A model generated the notes under the pieces. The model did not search any database. It was not told where the DNA came from and worked only from the letters and a program-made list of their open reading frames with translations. Positions 47,408 through 55,062 of a stretch of DNA of 64,000 nt are shown in pieces. The translations under genes were made by a program, and so were the position numbers. Positions within the stretch are counted from its first letter, which is position 1. The number at the start of each line of letters is the position of its first letter. This DNA comes from Cladopsammia gracilis. Taxonomy: Eukaryota > Cnidaria > Anthozoa > Scleractinia > Dendrophylliidae. The stretch lies in assembly GCA_022457155.1 (NCBI GenBank), contig JAJGOT010000037.1, forward strand, positions 831,501 to 895,500. The letters are read 5' to 3'.

Positions 47408-50400
47408 ATGGCGCAACCCCGACAACGAAGACGGCGTGATGACGATCAACGCGAGCTGATTGCCTGGCTGGACGAACAGGCACGAAATCTTGAGCGGTTC
47501 GAGCCTGCCGACGACAATAATGCTGAGGGCGAGCCTCAAAACAACCCACAGGATTTAGATTTTGAACAATTTGTTCAAGTCTATGATCAGGTTGACCGAT
47601 GGGTTGAACACGGCAGACGAATAATCCGGTTTCGTTTTGCAACCGATCTCGAAAAACCCCTTGTCGCCAGAATTTTGAACAAAATCAAGAAAAATGTTCA
47701 AACACGGCATGCAATCAATTTACGGTTCACAGTCGAGTTAAGAAACACTGAAACCGAGGAGTTGAGACAGTTTTATCAAAACAACCATTACAGTCGTTGG
47801 CTAGCTACTCTCTCTGAGACACGACAGTGGTTGCAAGTTCAGGAAGAGCTTCATCTCCAAAACGCAAGACTCAAAAGGCCTGACACCAAATGGGTTTACG
47901 AACGCACTATCCTGCTTGATCTTAAAGTCGTGCTTGATCGACAACCACTGCAAATAGGCCTCGGGCGGCTTCCTGATTGGATACGCAACAAAAGAGAAGT
48001 CATTGCCCTTGACAACTTCAAAGACAATCTTTGTCTCTTTCGTTGCTTGGCTGTCCATCGAGGAGCCCATAAAAGAGACAACACCCGCAGAACCAGGGAA
48101 CTCGCGGAAAGCTTCTTCGCCTTTTATCCGGGGCTTCGAGACCAGCTAACTTTGCGGCACTTCTCCAAAATCGAAAAGCATTTCAAGCAAGGCATTGCCG
48201 CTTACCTTGTTCTCGCTAATGGTGATTTCATTTTATCTCACACCCCTGCGAATTACGACAAGGTTGGCGCTTCAACCATGACCATCGGCATCTATGAAGG
48301 CCATGCCTTCTTGATCACCAATCTCAATAAAGTCACAAACAATTACACTTGTGGCGAGTGCGGCGGGAGGTTCACACGGGCTGATAACTTGAAGCGTCAC
48401 GCCAAGACGTGTACTCGAGGCCAAACCAAAATCGACTGCCCTGGGAAACGTGTCCTTCCTCCAGAGTCAGCTTTTGAGAAAGCCTTTTACCCAGAAGGCG
48501 GTTTCGGTGTCAAGGCAGTGTGTTGGCTCGAGTGGGTGGCGAAACAGGGCAACAAGCACATCCACCATCACAGATGCGGCCATGGCGGTGAGAGGTATAT
48601 TTGTGGGGCTCCAGTCGACGGCTATCATCCAGAAAGCAAGACAGTGTTTCAGTTTCACGGTTGTTTCTGGCACGGTTGTTTAGAGTGCTTTCCTGCACCT
48701 GAACAAAGAAACGAAGTGATCACGACTGACCGTAAAGGCAACACAATCACAAGGAAGGTTGCTTACCAAAAAACTCTGCAACGAACTCAGTTTCTTCTAG
48801 ACGCCGGGTACACCGTGGTTGAAAGGTGGGAGCATGAAAGGCCTTACCCCTGGTTTAATGACCGTTGCCCACAGAAAAGAAACAAAACTTATTCACACGC
48901 GATCGTCTACGACTTCGAAGCGTATCAGGATAAGACCAAGGCAGCTCGCCCGACATACGGGCTCTCTTATGAAAGCGAGCATGTGCCCATTTCAGTCTCC
49001 ATTGCCGACACGTTGAACCCTGAGCCTGAGTATATTTGCTCCAAAGACCCTGACGAGCTTATCGCTCTGTTTTATGTCTCCCTTGAGTGGCGATCCGCAG
49101 CCATCCGAGAGGCTGTGGCTGACCAATATATGCCCCCAGACCTTGAGAATCTCCCTGAGAAGCAACTCAAGCTCATCGACAAATGGTGCAACCAAGTTCC
49201 TGTGGTCGGATTCAACTCAGGTCATTACGATCTTAAGCTTATCCGCAAGTACTTTGTTTCTCACTTTGCTCAAGAGAACGAGGTCTTCGCTGCGGAGAAA
49301 GAGGGACGCATCATGTTCATCAACACTCCCAGCTACAAGTTCTTGGACATCGTGAATTATTTGGCCCCAGGCATTACATACGACAGGTGGGTCAAGATGT
49401 CCTGGCTCCCATACGAGTGGTTTGACAGTGCTGACAAGCTTGATTACCTTGGGCTCCCCCCATACGAGTGCTGGTACTCACAACTCAAAAAAGCCTTCGT
49501 TCTTTCTCCCAAGGAGCACGAGGAATGCAATCGCCTCTTTCACGAGAAAGGTATGCAGACATTCGGAGACTGGCTGGAGTATTGCAACAATCTAGACGTG
49601 TCTCCTTTCCTCGAAGCTCTTCAAACGATGAAGGGCTTTTATACGAGCCTAGGGGTTGACATCTTCAAAGACGCGGTCTCCTTGCCAGGAGTATCAATGC
49701 AATACGTCTTGCGAGGCTCATTGAGAGGGTGGCGGGGCCGCAAGGCTCCAGAACTATACGCCCCAGGCCCAGAAGCATACGCCATGCTGAAGGGGGCTGT
49801 GGTTGGAGGACCAAGCCTGATCTTCACCCGCAAACACGTGCGCGGTGAAACCCGTATCCGCTCTCACAAATACGACTTAGCCCGCATCACGAAACGGATT
49901 GTGGGGTTCGATGCGAATTCTCTTTACCCCAGCACGATGCTGCAGGAGATGCCCTGTGGCAAAGAGAAGGTTGTGCATTACGATGACCCGGTTCAGGCGG
50001 CTAGAGAGCTTTCTTTTCTCATTCTCAGAGGCAGGTGGTTCGGGTTTGCGGAGGTGGACATCGAAGTCCCTCGAAAGTTGTGGGAGCGGTTCGAAGAGTT
50101 TCCCCCGTTCTTCATCAACCAAGCAGTGCCTAACGAATGCGTGCCTCAACATATGCACGATTACCTCCAAGAAAGTGGCCGAACCCGCTTTCCCGACCAG
50201 AAAAAGCTTCTGAGTATGTTGTCAGCGAAAAAGATGCTTATCTACGCACCCCTCTTGAAATGGTACCTCGACAGTGGGTTCAAGATCACGGCAGTCTATC
50301 GCACGATCGATTATAGACCCCAAAAACTCTTCGACTGGTTCGTTCGCGAGGTCGCCGAAAACCGAAGGAAAGGCGACGCTGACAAGGATAAGGCACTGCT

Positions 50401-51172
50401 TGCCGAAGTGTTCAAGCTCCTTGGCAACAGCGCTTACGGTAAGTTCATCGAAGCCGTGGAGCGCCAAACAAGAACTGTGTACACAACTGACGAGGACGAG
50501 GTCGACAAGAATCTCCGCTCGCCTTTGTTCGAAGACCTCGAAGAGATCGGAGAGGCCTACAAGATCGAGCTGCGCAAGCAAAAGATCACAATCGACCGCC
50601 CCTTTCAAGTCGGCATTGTTGTGTATCAACTTGCCAAGCTCCGCATGCTGGAGTTCTATTACGACTTCCTTGATTGCTTCATCGACAGGCGCGACTTCGA
50701 GCTTATCCAGATGGACACAGACAGCATGTACTTCGCTCTTGCTCACGACACTCTCGAAGAAGCAGTTCGCCCAGAACTTAGCGCCCAGTTCGAGGCGGAG
50801 AAGAAGAATTGGTTGGCGTGGGACAAGTGGAGTGGTAGAGAGCCGGGCTTATTCAAGCTTGAGAAGGAAGGTACCCGGGCCATCGCCCTGTGCAGCAAGT
50901 GTTATTACGTAGAAAACGAGGCTGGCGGAGGGGCCAAGATGTCCTCCAAGGGAGTCAACAAGAATCAGAACGAGCTTCGCTGGGAAAGGTACGAAAGAGC
51001 CCTGCAAGGGGGTAGGCAACAAACAAGAGGCTTTCGAATGCACAACGGGGCCATGTACACGTACGAACAGCACAAGCTGGGCCTCAGCGCCTACTACGAC
51101 AAGCGTTGGGTGCTGCCAGACGGTATCCACACAGAACCAATCGAGTTTCACAGCCCAGCGGGTGGCAACTGA
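47408..51172 (+). CDS. Protein-primed family B DNA polymerase (Polinton PolB)
   Basis: 1254 aa, intact. Replicates the element from its termini. The C-terminal half holds exonuclease motifs YDFEAY (501-506) and GFNSGHYDLK (601-610), then polymerase motif A DANSLYPS (835-842), motif B KLLGNSAYGK (1003-1012) and motif C QMDTDSMY (1101-1108, catalytic D1103/D1105). The N-terminal half has NLCLFRCLAVH (207-217), reminiscent of an OTU-type cysteine peptidase nucleophile region, and GHAFLI with H299. A C2-H-C finger follows (C315, C318, H331, C335), then a GCFWHGC block (418-424) of the kind seen beside PolB in Polintons. It starts 48 nt inside the left terminal repeat. Its last 25 bp overlap the convergent integrase gene. 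Confidence 0.96.
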   Translation: MAQPRQRRRRDDDQRELIAWLDEQARNLERFEPADDNNAEGEPQNNPQDLDFEQFVQVYDQVDRWVEHGRRIIRFRFATDLEKPLVARILNKIKKNVQTRHAINLRFTVELRNTETEELRQFYQNNHYSRWLATLSETRQWLQVQEELHLQNARLKRPDTKWVYERTILLDLKVVLDRQPLQIGLGRLPDWIRNKREVIALDNFKDNLCLFRCLAVHRGAHKRDNTRRTRELAESFFAFYPGLRDQLTLRHFSKIEKHFKQGIAAYLVLANGDFILSHTPANYDKVGASTMTIGIYEGHAFLITNLNKVTNNYTCGECGGRFTRADNLKRHAKTCTRGQTKIDCPGKRVLPPESAFEKAFYPEGGFGVKAVCWLEWVAKQGNKHIHHHRCGHGGERYICGAPVDGYHPESKTVFQFHGCFWHGCLECFPAPEQRNEVITTDRKGNTITRKVAYQKTLQRTQFLLDAGYTVVERWEHERPYPWFNDRCPQKRNKTYSHAIVYDFEAYQDKTKAARPTYGLSYESEHVPISVSIADTLNPEPEYICSKDPDELIALFYVSLEWRSAAIREAVADQYMPPDLENLPEKQLKLIDKWCNQVPVVGFNSGHYDLKLIRKYFVSHFAQENEVFAAEKEGRIMFINTPSYKFLDIVNYLAPGITYDRWVKMSWLPYEWFDSADKLDYLGLPPYECWYSQLKKAFVLSPKEHEECNRLFHEKGMQTFGDWLEYCNNLDVSPFLEALQTMKGFYTSLGVDIFKDAVSLPGVSMQYVLRGSLRGWRGRKAPELYAPGPEAYAMLKGAVVGGPSLIFTRKHVRGETRIRSHKYDLARITKRIVGFDANSLYPSTMLQEMPCGKEKVVHYDDPVQAARELSFLILRGRWFGFAEVDIEVPRKLWERFEEFPPFFINQAVPNECVPQHMHDYLQESGRTRFPDQKKLLSMLSAKKMLIYAPLLKWYLDSGFKITAVYRTIDYRPQKLFDWFVREVAENRRKGDADKDKALLAEVFKLLGNSAYGKFIEAVERQTRTVYTTDEDEVDKNLRSPLFEDLEEIGEAYKIELRKQKITIDRPFQVGIVVYQLAKLRMLEFYYDFLDCFIDRRDFELIQMDTDSMYFALAHDTLEEAVRPELSAQFEAEKKNWLAWDKWSGREPGLFKLEKEGTRAIALCSKCYYVENEAGGGAKMSSKGVNKNQNELRWERYERALQGGRQQTRGFRMHNGAMYTYEQHKLGLSAYYDKRWVLPDGIHTEPIEFHSPAGGN

Positions 51173-52143
51173 GTACCCGGCGGCACAACCATCAACTCCT
51201 CACGTACAAAACCGCGCTTGGGGCCGTCGTACAGATAATACACGACAGGCGTATCTGGCTTGGTGACAACCTTCTCGATGTTGTAGACTTTCAAAGACCA
51301 GATCGGATCTGTCGCTCGTCGACTACCACCCTCAAGCTCACCGGGGTAATACAGATATCGCAAATTAACCCTAGGAGGGAGCTTCTTTTCATTCACCCCA
51401 ACAGGCCTAGCGTATGAGGTTGCGGGCTTGGCCAAGGTTGCCTTCTCTTTGATTGCTTGTGCAGGCTTCTTGCCAGTTAATCTAGTTACTTCATTGTTCA
51501 AGGCAGAGACAACATCTGGCAATCTTTTAACCCAAGCGGTCGAACGGCCAGAGGGCAGATTCATTTCAACTGCGTACTGGTAACCAAACAATCGTTCAGC
51601 CAGGGTTCTGTTGAATCTTTCAACAATCCCTTGGTCTCTGTGGATATCAACACGCCCACGACGAATGGTTGTTTTATGAGCCCCAGTCTCTTTAGTCACA
51701 GCCCCCATAAACTCTGTTCCCGGGTCAACTTGCAACAGTTGTGGCCATTTCAAAGGCCCGCGTCTGTAAATACGTGTAAGCGGCTTCGAAACTTCATCAG
51801 ACTCTTTCGAAGTCAAGGGTTCTGCTGCTTTGTAACGGCTAGCCACATCAACAACTGTCAAAGCATATTTGTAAATTTTCCTCCCATGAGGCAGTTTGTC
51901 GTGTGGCAAAAAAAGTAGATCTGCTTGATGCACCGCATTAGGAGTTTGAACATCAAACTTAGGGCGAGGGATATGGCGCGGTGCAGGGAGATATACTTGC
52001 CAAAGAGCTTGTTTTACGAGCCATTTCTTTGCCGCCTCTTCAGATACCTTGGTTGCTGCAGCTAGCTTTTTAACAGCAGCAAGTCCTTTCCAATAGCCTT
52101 TGGGGCCGTAATAGATCTTTGAGAGTTTCGCCTCCATATACAT
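51148..52143 (-). CDS. RVE-type integrase
   Basis: 331 aa, or 329 aa from the second ATG at 52137, which is more likely because the TATATG tract would then be upstream. The retroviral-type DDE core shows HQADLLFLP (first Asp), LQVDPGTEF (second Asp) and DQGIVERFNRTL (Glu). The N-terminal PKGYWKG..KWLVKQALW region is the usual Polinton integrase leader. The C-terminus (RYLYYPGELEGGSRRATDP, GFVREEL) resembles the SH3/chromo-like DNA-binding end. Known role: cuts and joins element ends into the host genome. Intact. It converges on PolB with a 25-bp overlap. Confidence 0.95.
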   Translation of the reverse strand: MYMEAKLSKIYYGPKGYWKGLAAVKKLAAATKVSEEAAKKWLVKQALWQVYLPAPRHIPRPKFDVQTPNAVHQADLLFLPHDKLPHGRKIYKYALTVVDVASRYKAAEPLTSKESDEVSKPLTRIYRRGPLKWPQLLQVDPGTEFMGAVTKETGAHKTTIRRGRVDIHRDQGIVERFNRTLAERLFGYQYAVEMNLPSGRSTAWVKRLPDVVSALNNEVTRLTGKKPAQAIKEKATLAKPATSYARPVGVNEKKLPPRVNLRYLYYPGELEGGSRRATDPIWSLKVYNIEKVVTKPDTPVVYYLYDGPKRGFVREELMVVPPGTQLPPAGL

Positions 52144-52149
52144 ATGTGT
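52138..52149 (-). promoter_or_regulatory. TATATG tract before the integrase
   Basis: CACATATGTATATG lies directly at the start and spans both candidate ATGs. It is a weaker member of the TATATATA (late-class) set, with no CAATTGAA box. Confidence 0.4.
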
Positions 52150-52578
52150 TTACAGAAAGCGAAACGCTGCATAGCCAAGAGCAAGGGCGCCAGTGCCGAT
52201 AAACAAGAGTTCGCCTTGTTTCTGCTGTGGGCCTGGTTTATAGAAGTCAGAGAACTTGGGCTCTTTGGGGAGTGTTATTTGCTGCTCCCGATGTGTTTGG
52301 TTGTAGAGCACTAGAGCTTGGTCAGTGTCTTGAAAGTTGTGTTTTGCTTGATCTTTGATCCGATCATTGCTGGCAATCCAGTCGAGGAGCTTTGTGCGGT
52401 CTTTCTGATATTTAGCGTAGGCCGCTTGATAGGCCTCTAACGCCTTGTCGTGTCTGATCTTCTCATCCAGAGCGGCTTTCCCACTGTCGCCGGAAAGATA
52501 TTTTGCGAGATAGTTGCCCCCAGTGAAAGCAGCGGCATTCAAAATTGCTCCACCAACCATAATAGCGATTGAGGCCAT
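52150..52578 (-). CDS. 142-aa membrane protein, unknown function
   Basis: The N-terminal hydrophobic stretch (residues ~2-22, IAIMVGGAILNAAAFTGG) and C-terminal one (GELLFIGTGALALGYAAFRF) bracket a charged helical middle that may be a coiled coil. No family is recognised. It lies 6 bp upstream of the integrase on the same strand with its own TATATATA tract. Position in the capsid gene block suggests a virion or membrane component, by inference. Confidence 0.75.
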   Translation of the reverse strand: MASIAIMVGGAILNAAAFTGGNYLAKYLSGDSGKAALDEKIRHDKALEAYQAAYAKYQKDRTKLLDWIASNDRIKDQAKHNFQDTDQALVLYNQTHREQQITLPKEPKFSDFYKPGPQQKQGELLFIGTGALALGYAAFRFL

Positions 52579-52595
52579 TGCTATATATATATGAT
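52579..52595 (-). promoter_or_regulatory. Late-class promoter (TATATATATA)
   Basis: CATATATATATAGCA lies five bases before the ATG at 52578. This fills the entire intergenic gap. Confidence 0.5.
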
Positions 52596-52817
52596 TTACA
52601 TTGAGGCAGGGAGGATCTTCTGGTCCTCGAGGTATTTCTTGAGAGCTATGCTCCCAGCCATGGCAGCAGTGAACTTCACGTAGTTCATGAGACTCGAGCT
52701 GGGGTCGGCTGTGAGATTTTCCTTGACGACCTTTTTGCCAACCCAGCCAATAGTTGCGACAAGACCAGTTATTGTGGCCGCATCAAGACCAGCTTTCACA
52801 AGCTTGTTGTCAGACAT
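52596..52817 (-). CDS. 73-aa small membrane protein
   Basis: Two short hydrophobic helices (ATITGLVATIGWVG, residues ~14-27, and KFTAAMAGSIALKK, residues ~48-61) separated by a polar loop. No family recognised. The upstream gap is a TATATATA tract. It belongs to a row of four small membrane proteins between the integrase and the ATPase. Confidence 0.7.
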   Translation of the reverse strand: MSDNKLVKAGLDAATITGLVATIGWVGKKVVKENLTADPSSSLMNYVKFTAAMAGSIALKKYLEDQKILPASM

Positions 52818-52834
52818 GGTGTATATATAAGATT
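52818..52834 (-). promoter_or_regulatory. Late-class promoter (TATATATA)
   Basis: TTATATATACACC ends just before the ATG at 52817. No CAATTGAA box is present. Confidence 0.5.
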
Positions 52835-52975
52835 TTAAATTTCAGTCGACTCTTCATTCTGTTGTGTTGCTAATTGCCAAACTGTTTTTAGGGCGACAAT
52901 GTTGAATTTAAGCATAACAAAAAGAATACCTCCGATTGCAGCCCCGTTTACGAAGCCTTGAAAGAGATTTGCCAT
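52835..52975 (-). CDS. 46-aa single-span membrane protein
   Basis: Starts MANLFQGF and has one hydrophobic segment (GAAIGGILFVMLKFNIVAL, residues ~10-28) and an acidic tail. An in-frame ATG at 53047 would give 70 aa, but that extension lies inside the next gene and upstream of the TATATATA tract at 52982-52988. I therefore place the start at 52975. Unknown function. Confidence 0.6.
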   Translation of the reverse strand: MANLFQGFVNGAAIGGILFVMLKFNIVALKTVWQLATQQNEESTEI

Positions 52976-52994
52976 AGTAGTATATATATGTTTT
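52976..52994 (-). promoter_or_regulatory. Late-class promoter (TATATATA)
   Basis: CATATATATACTACT precedes the ATG at 52975. It argues for the shorter 46-aa product. Confidence 0.5.
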
Positions 52995-53423
52995 TTACTC
53001 CATCTCGCGAATTCTTCGTCTCGGTGGTGGGGGAGTTTGAACTTCATTCACCACTGCCGGCGCAGGGGCTGGGGTCGGGGCTTTGCGTCTAAGTGTATTC
53101 ATAATGGCCTCGCGTTGGTAATAGACGCCCCAAGCGGATATAATTACGCCGACAACCGTTATAATCCAGAAACCAGAGTTGCTGCTAGCTTCTTCATTTG
53201 TCGAGTTTTGGGGTGCCGAGTTTGGGGCAGGCTCATTTGTTGCTTTAGCAGCTTGTGCTTGTTTTTTTGCCTCTCTTGCCAGGCGGTTGCGCTCAGCAAG
53301 CCTTTTGCCAGAAGCAACACGACCAGGGTTTTTGGCTGGAGCAGTCTTTGGGGTATCAGAGGTAACGTGCGTTGCTGGCGTGACTGTTTCTTCAGGCACC
53401 ATCTCGAGTGGTTGAGCCATCAT
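52995..53423 (-). CDS. 142-aa Ala/Pro-rich single-span membrane protein
   Basis: A polar N-terminal half rich in Ala, Lys and Arg (residues ~35-65) is followed by one transmembrane helix (FWIITVVGVIISAWGVYY, ~85-102). A Pro-rich tail ends in PPPPRRRIREME. Layout fits a type I or II membrane protein with a basic, possibly DNA-facing segment, but no family is recognised. Its start has two consecutive ATGs (53423, 53420). Confidence 0.7.
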   Translation of the reverse strand: MMAQPLEMVPEETVTPATHVTSDTPKTAPAKNPGRVASGKRLAERNRLAREAKKQAQAAKATNEPAPNSAPQNSTNEEASSNSGFWIITVVGVIISAWGVYYQREAIMNTLRRKAPTPAPAPAVVNEVQTPPPPRRRIREME

Positions 53424-53445
53424 GTATATATATGTATATTTTTTA
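53424..53445 (-). promoter_or_regulatory. Late-class promoter (TATATATA)
   Basis: ATATACATATATATACATG runs into the ATG at 53423. Confidence 0.5.
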
Positions 53446-53454
53446 TTTCAAACC

Positions 53455-53527
53455 TTCGTGGTTTCTGTCAGGTTTCTGCCAGGTTTCTGTCAGGTTCCTG
53501 CCAGGTTTCTGCCAGGTTCCTGTCAGA
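53455..53527. repeat. Minisatellite, 12-bp unit, in the Polinton
   Basis: About six copies of CAGGTTTCTGCC with T/C variants fill the gap between the stop at 53528 and the next promoter. It is the only tandem array inside the element. It may be part of the 207-aa gene's 3' end. Confidence 0.85.
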
Positions 53528-54151
53528 TTATGTGTCAAAAATTTCATCAAAACATGTGTCAACTTCATCAAAACCCTCGAGTGGATAACCTTCACCGTCT
53601 CTGCTTGGGTGTACAGGTGGAGCAGGTTGAAGGGGTAACTCTTCTGGCTCCTTTTTGAAGTCGATGTGTTTTGTAGTGATCAAAACAGCATTGGCCAAGG
53701 CCAAGAAGCGCCCACAACGCAGTGCAAGGTTTCCAGCAAGAGATGAAAGTTCCTGGTTAATCATGTAGTCATTTTTGAGTTCTTTCTGCAGGGCCTCCAC
53801 ATCGTCAATCTTAACAACCATGCCGGCGCCTTTGGTTGCGAACATTATAACGCTGTCAATCAGAGACTCGGTCGTCTTGTTACCGACATAGGCTTCATAC
53901 CTTTTGTAGTACTTTTCAACCTCTTTATCTGTCAGGCGTTTCACCTGCTCGTGTGTGAGCTGGGCACCGATGGCCTCTTTTGATTTGCCGGTTGAAACAA
54001 GGACTGCCAGTTTCTCTCGTTGAGCTGGAGTGTCTGGACCTGTTAAGACTTCAGGAATCGCTGATGGCAAGGAGCTATCAGGGGTTGCCTCTAGCAGCTG
54101 CATGATTTCATTATCAAATGCGGTCATGTCTTCTTGGAGGTTTGTTGCCAT
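53528..54151 (-). CDS. 207-aa Polinton protein, unknown function
   Basis: Start taken at MATNLQEDM (54151). The frame is open further back to a TTG, but that crosses the TATATTATTA tract. The conserved-looking core TDKEVEKYYKRYEAYVG..TTESLIDS is followed by a helical region with ELSSLAGNLALRCGR and an acidic C-terminus. Proteins with this core are, from memory, common beside cnidarian Polinton capsid genes. The role is unknown and no catalytic motif is seen. Confidence 0.75.
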   Translation of the reverse strand: MATNLQEDMTAFDNEIMQLLEATPDSSLPSAIPEVLTGPDTPAQREKLAVLVSTGKSKEAIGAQLTHEQVKRLTDKEVEKYYKRYEAYVGNKTTESLIDSVIMFATKGAGMVVKIDDVEALQKELKNDYMINQELSSLAGNLALRCGRFLALANAVLITTKHIDFKKEPEELPLQPAPPVHPSRDGEGYPLEGFDEVDTCFDEIFDT

Positions 54152-54170
54152 TGCGTATATTATTATGTAT
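54152..54170 (-). promoter_or_regulatory. Late-class promoter (TAATATACG)
   Basis: ATACATAATAATATACGCA fills the 19-bp gap to the ATG at 54151. It supports the 207-aa start. Confidence 0.45.
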
Positions 54171-54410
54171 TTATTTTTCAATTATTCTCTTGATGTCAGG
54201 CAAAAGACTTTCAACCTCACGTATAAGCCCCGTCATGGTGGCTGGGCACACAGTGACTTTCAAAGGATATCGACTAATAAGCATGAGACGCAGATCGTCC
54301 TTGCCAGCGGTTTTGATTATCTGTATTTGCATCTCCTCCGCATGACTCTGTAATTCACCCAGAAGCTGTGAAAATACCGTGAGCTTGTGGATACTGGTTG
54401 AGGTGTTCAT
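54171..54410 (-). CDS. 79-aa helical protein, unknown
   Basis: Short soluble protein, mostly helical by composition, with no transmembrane segment. It lies between the 207-aa gene and the ATPase, each with its own TATATATA tract. No family recognised. Confidence 0.65.
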   Translation of the reverse strand: MNTSTSIHKLTVFSQLLGELQSHAEEMQIQIIKTAGKDDLRLMLISRYPLKVTVCPATMTGLIREVESLLPDIKRIIEK

Positions 54411-54432
54411 GGTTCAGCGTATATATATGTTT
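54411..54432 (-). promoter_or_regulatory. Late-class promoter (TATATATA)
   Basis: AAACATATATATACGCTGAACC precedes the ATG at 54410. Confidence 0.5.
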
Positions 54433-55031
54433 TCACATTTTCACTTCAACCCCATAGGGATGTCGCAGAGAGAAGACTAGGTGAGAAAACTTGTGCCCCT
54501 TTAATTTTGCAATCAACTCTTTGTACTCCTCGTGTGAGAGCTCACCGGCATAGTCGTCGAAGATGGCCTTCGTTGTTTTGCTTGATGGGGTGTAAAAAAG
54601 CACAATCGCTGCAACGTTTTCCCTAAAGGGTTTCGCAATGCTGGTTAACTGTTGGGTTAGCACCCACACTGACAAGCCGCTGTGGCGAGCACCGAACCCT
54701 AGTTTCACAAGTTGACTCGTGCGACCTTTCACATCCTTCGAAGCAGCACAGTCATCCAGCACAAAGAGCGTGTTTGTCCCGTCGAAGAAATAACTGGCTA
54801 AAGTTAACCATGCTTCAATCTCATGCTGCTGACAGTCTATCACGAAAATGCTTGCTCCTGGTCCACGAAACCGTCGTAGGTCTTGTTGTGGACAAATGTT
54901 GGGCAGAAGAGAACAATATAGTCAAACTTGCCCCTGAAGGGGCCACGCAGCTGATTCAGAAGATATTGTGTTTTGCCAGAATTAGTCGGGCCGATAATTA
55001 GGGCATTGAATGGCAGCTTTCGTGGGTCCAT
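54433..55031 (-). pseudogene. FtsK/HerA-type genome-packaging ATPase, one frame break
   Basis: The first part (55031-54840) has the Walker A motif GPTNSGKT (residues 14-21). It ends at a stop, and the continuation is in another frame (to 54433) with Walker B LFVLDD, the TSIAKPFREN block and WVLTQQ. The second part has no ATG of its own, and its apparent first codon is GTG, so this is one gene split by a single-base shift near 54845-54855. Known role: drives DNA into the capsid. It could be a true mutation or a sequence error. The upstream neighbour is the major capsid gene. Confidence 0.9.
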
Positions 55032-55062
55032 TCTCTATATATTTTTATGTGTATATATGTGT
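55032..55062 (-). promoter_or_regulatory. Late-class promoter of the ATPase
   Basis: Two tracts, ATATATAC and TATATAGAG, fill the 31-bp gap between the capsid stop and the ATPase ATG. Confidence 0.5.

Noticed and set aside
50274..50912. 212-aa Ser/Thr-rich frame inside PolB
   Set aside because: It overlaps the catalytic polymerase region in another frame; composition is typical of a shadow frame.
52976..53047. N-terminal extension of the 46-aa membrane protein to 70 aa
   Set aside because: The extension overlaps the neighbouring coding sequence and lies upstream of the TATATATA promoter tract.
54840..54860. Programmed -1 frameshift in the ATPase
   Set aside because: No X-XXY-YYZ heptamer in the correct phase and no downstream pseudoknot is evident. 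An indel is simpler.
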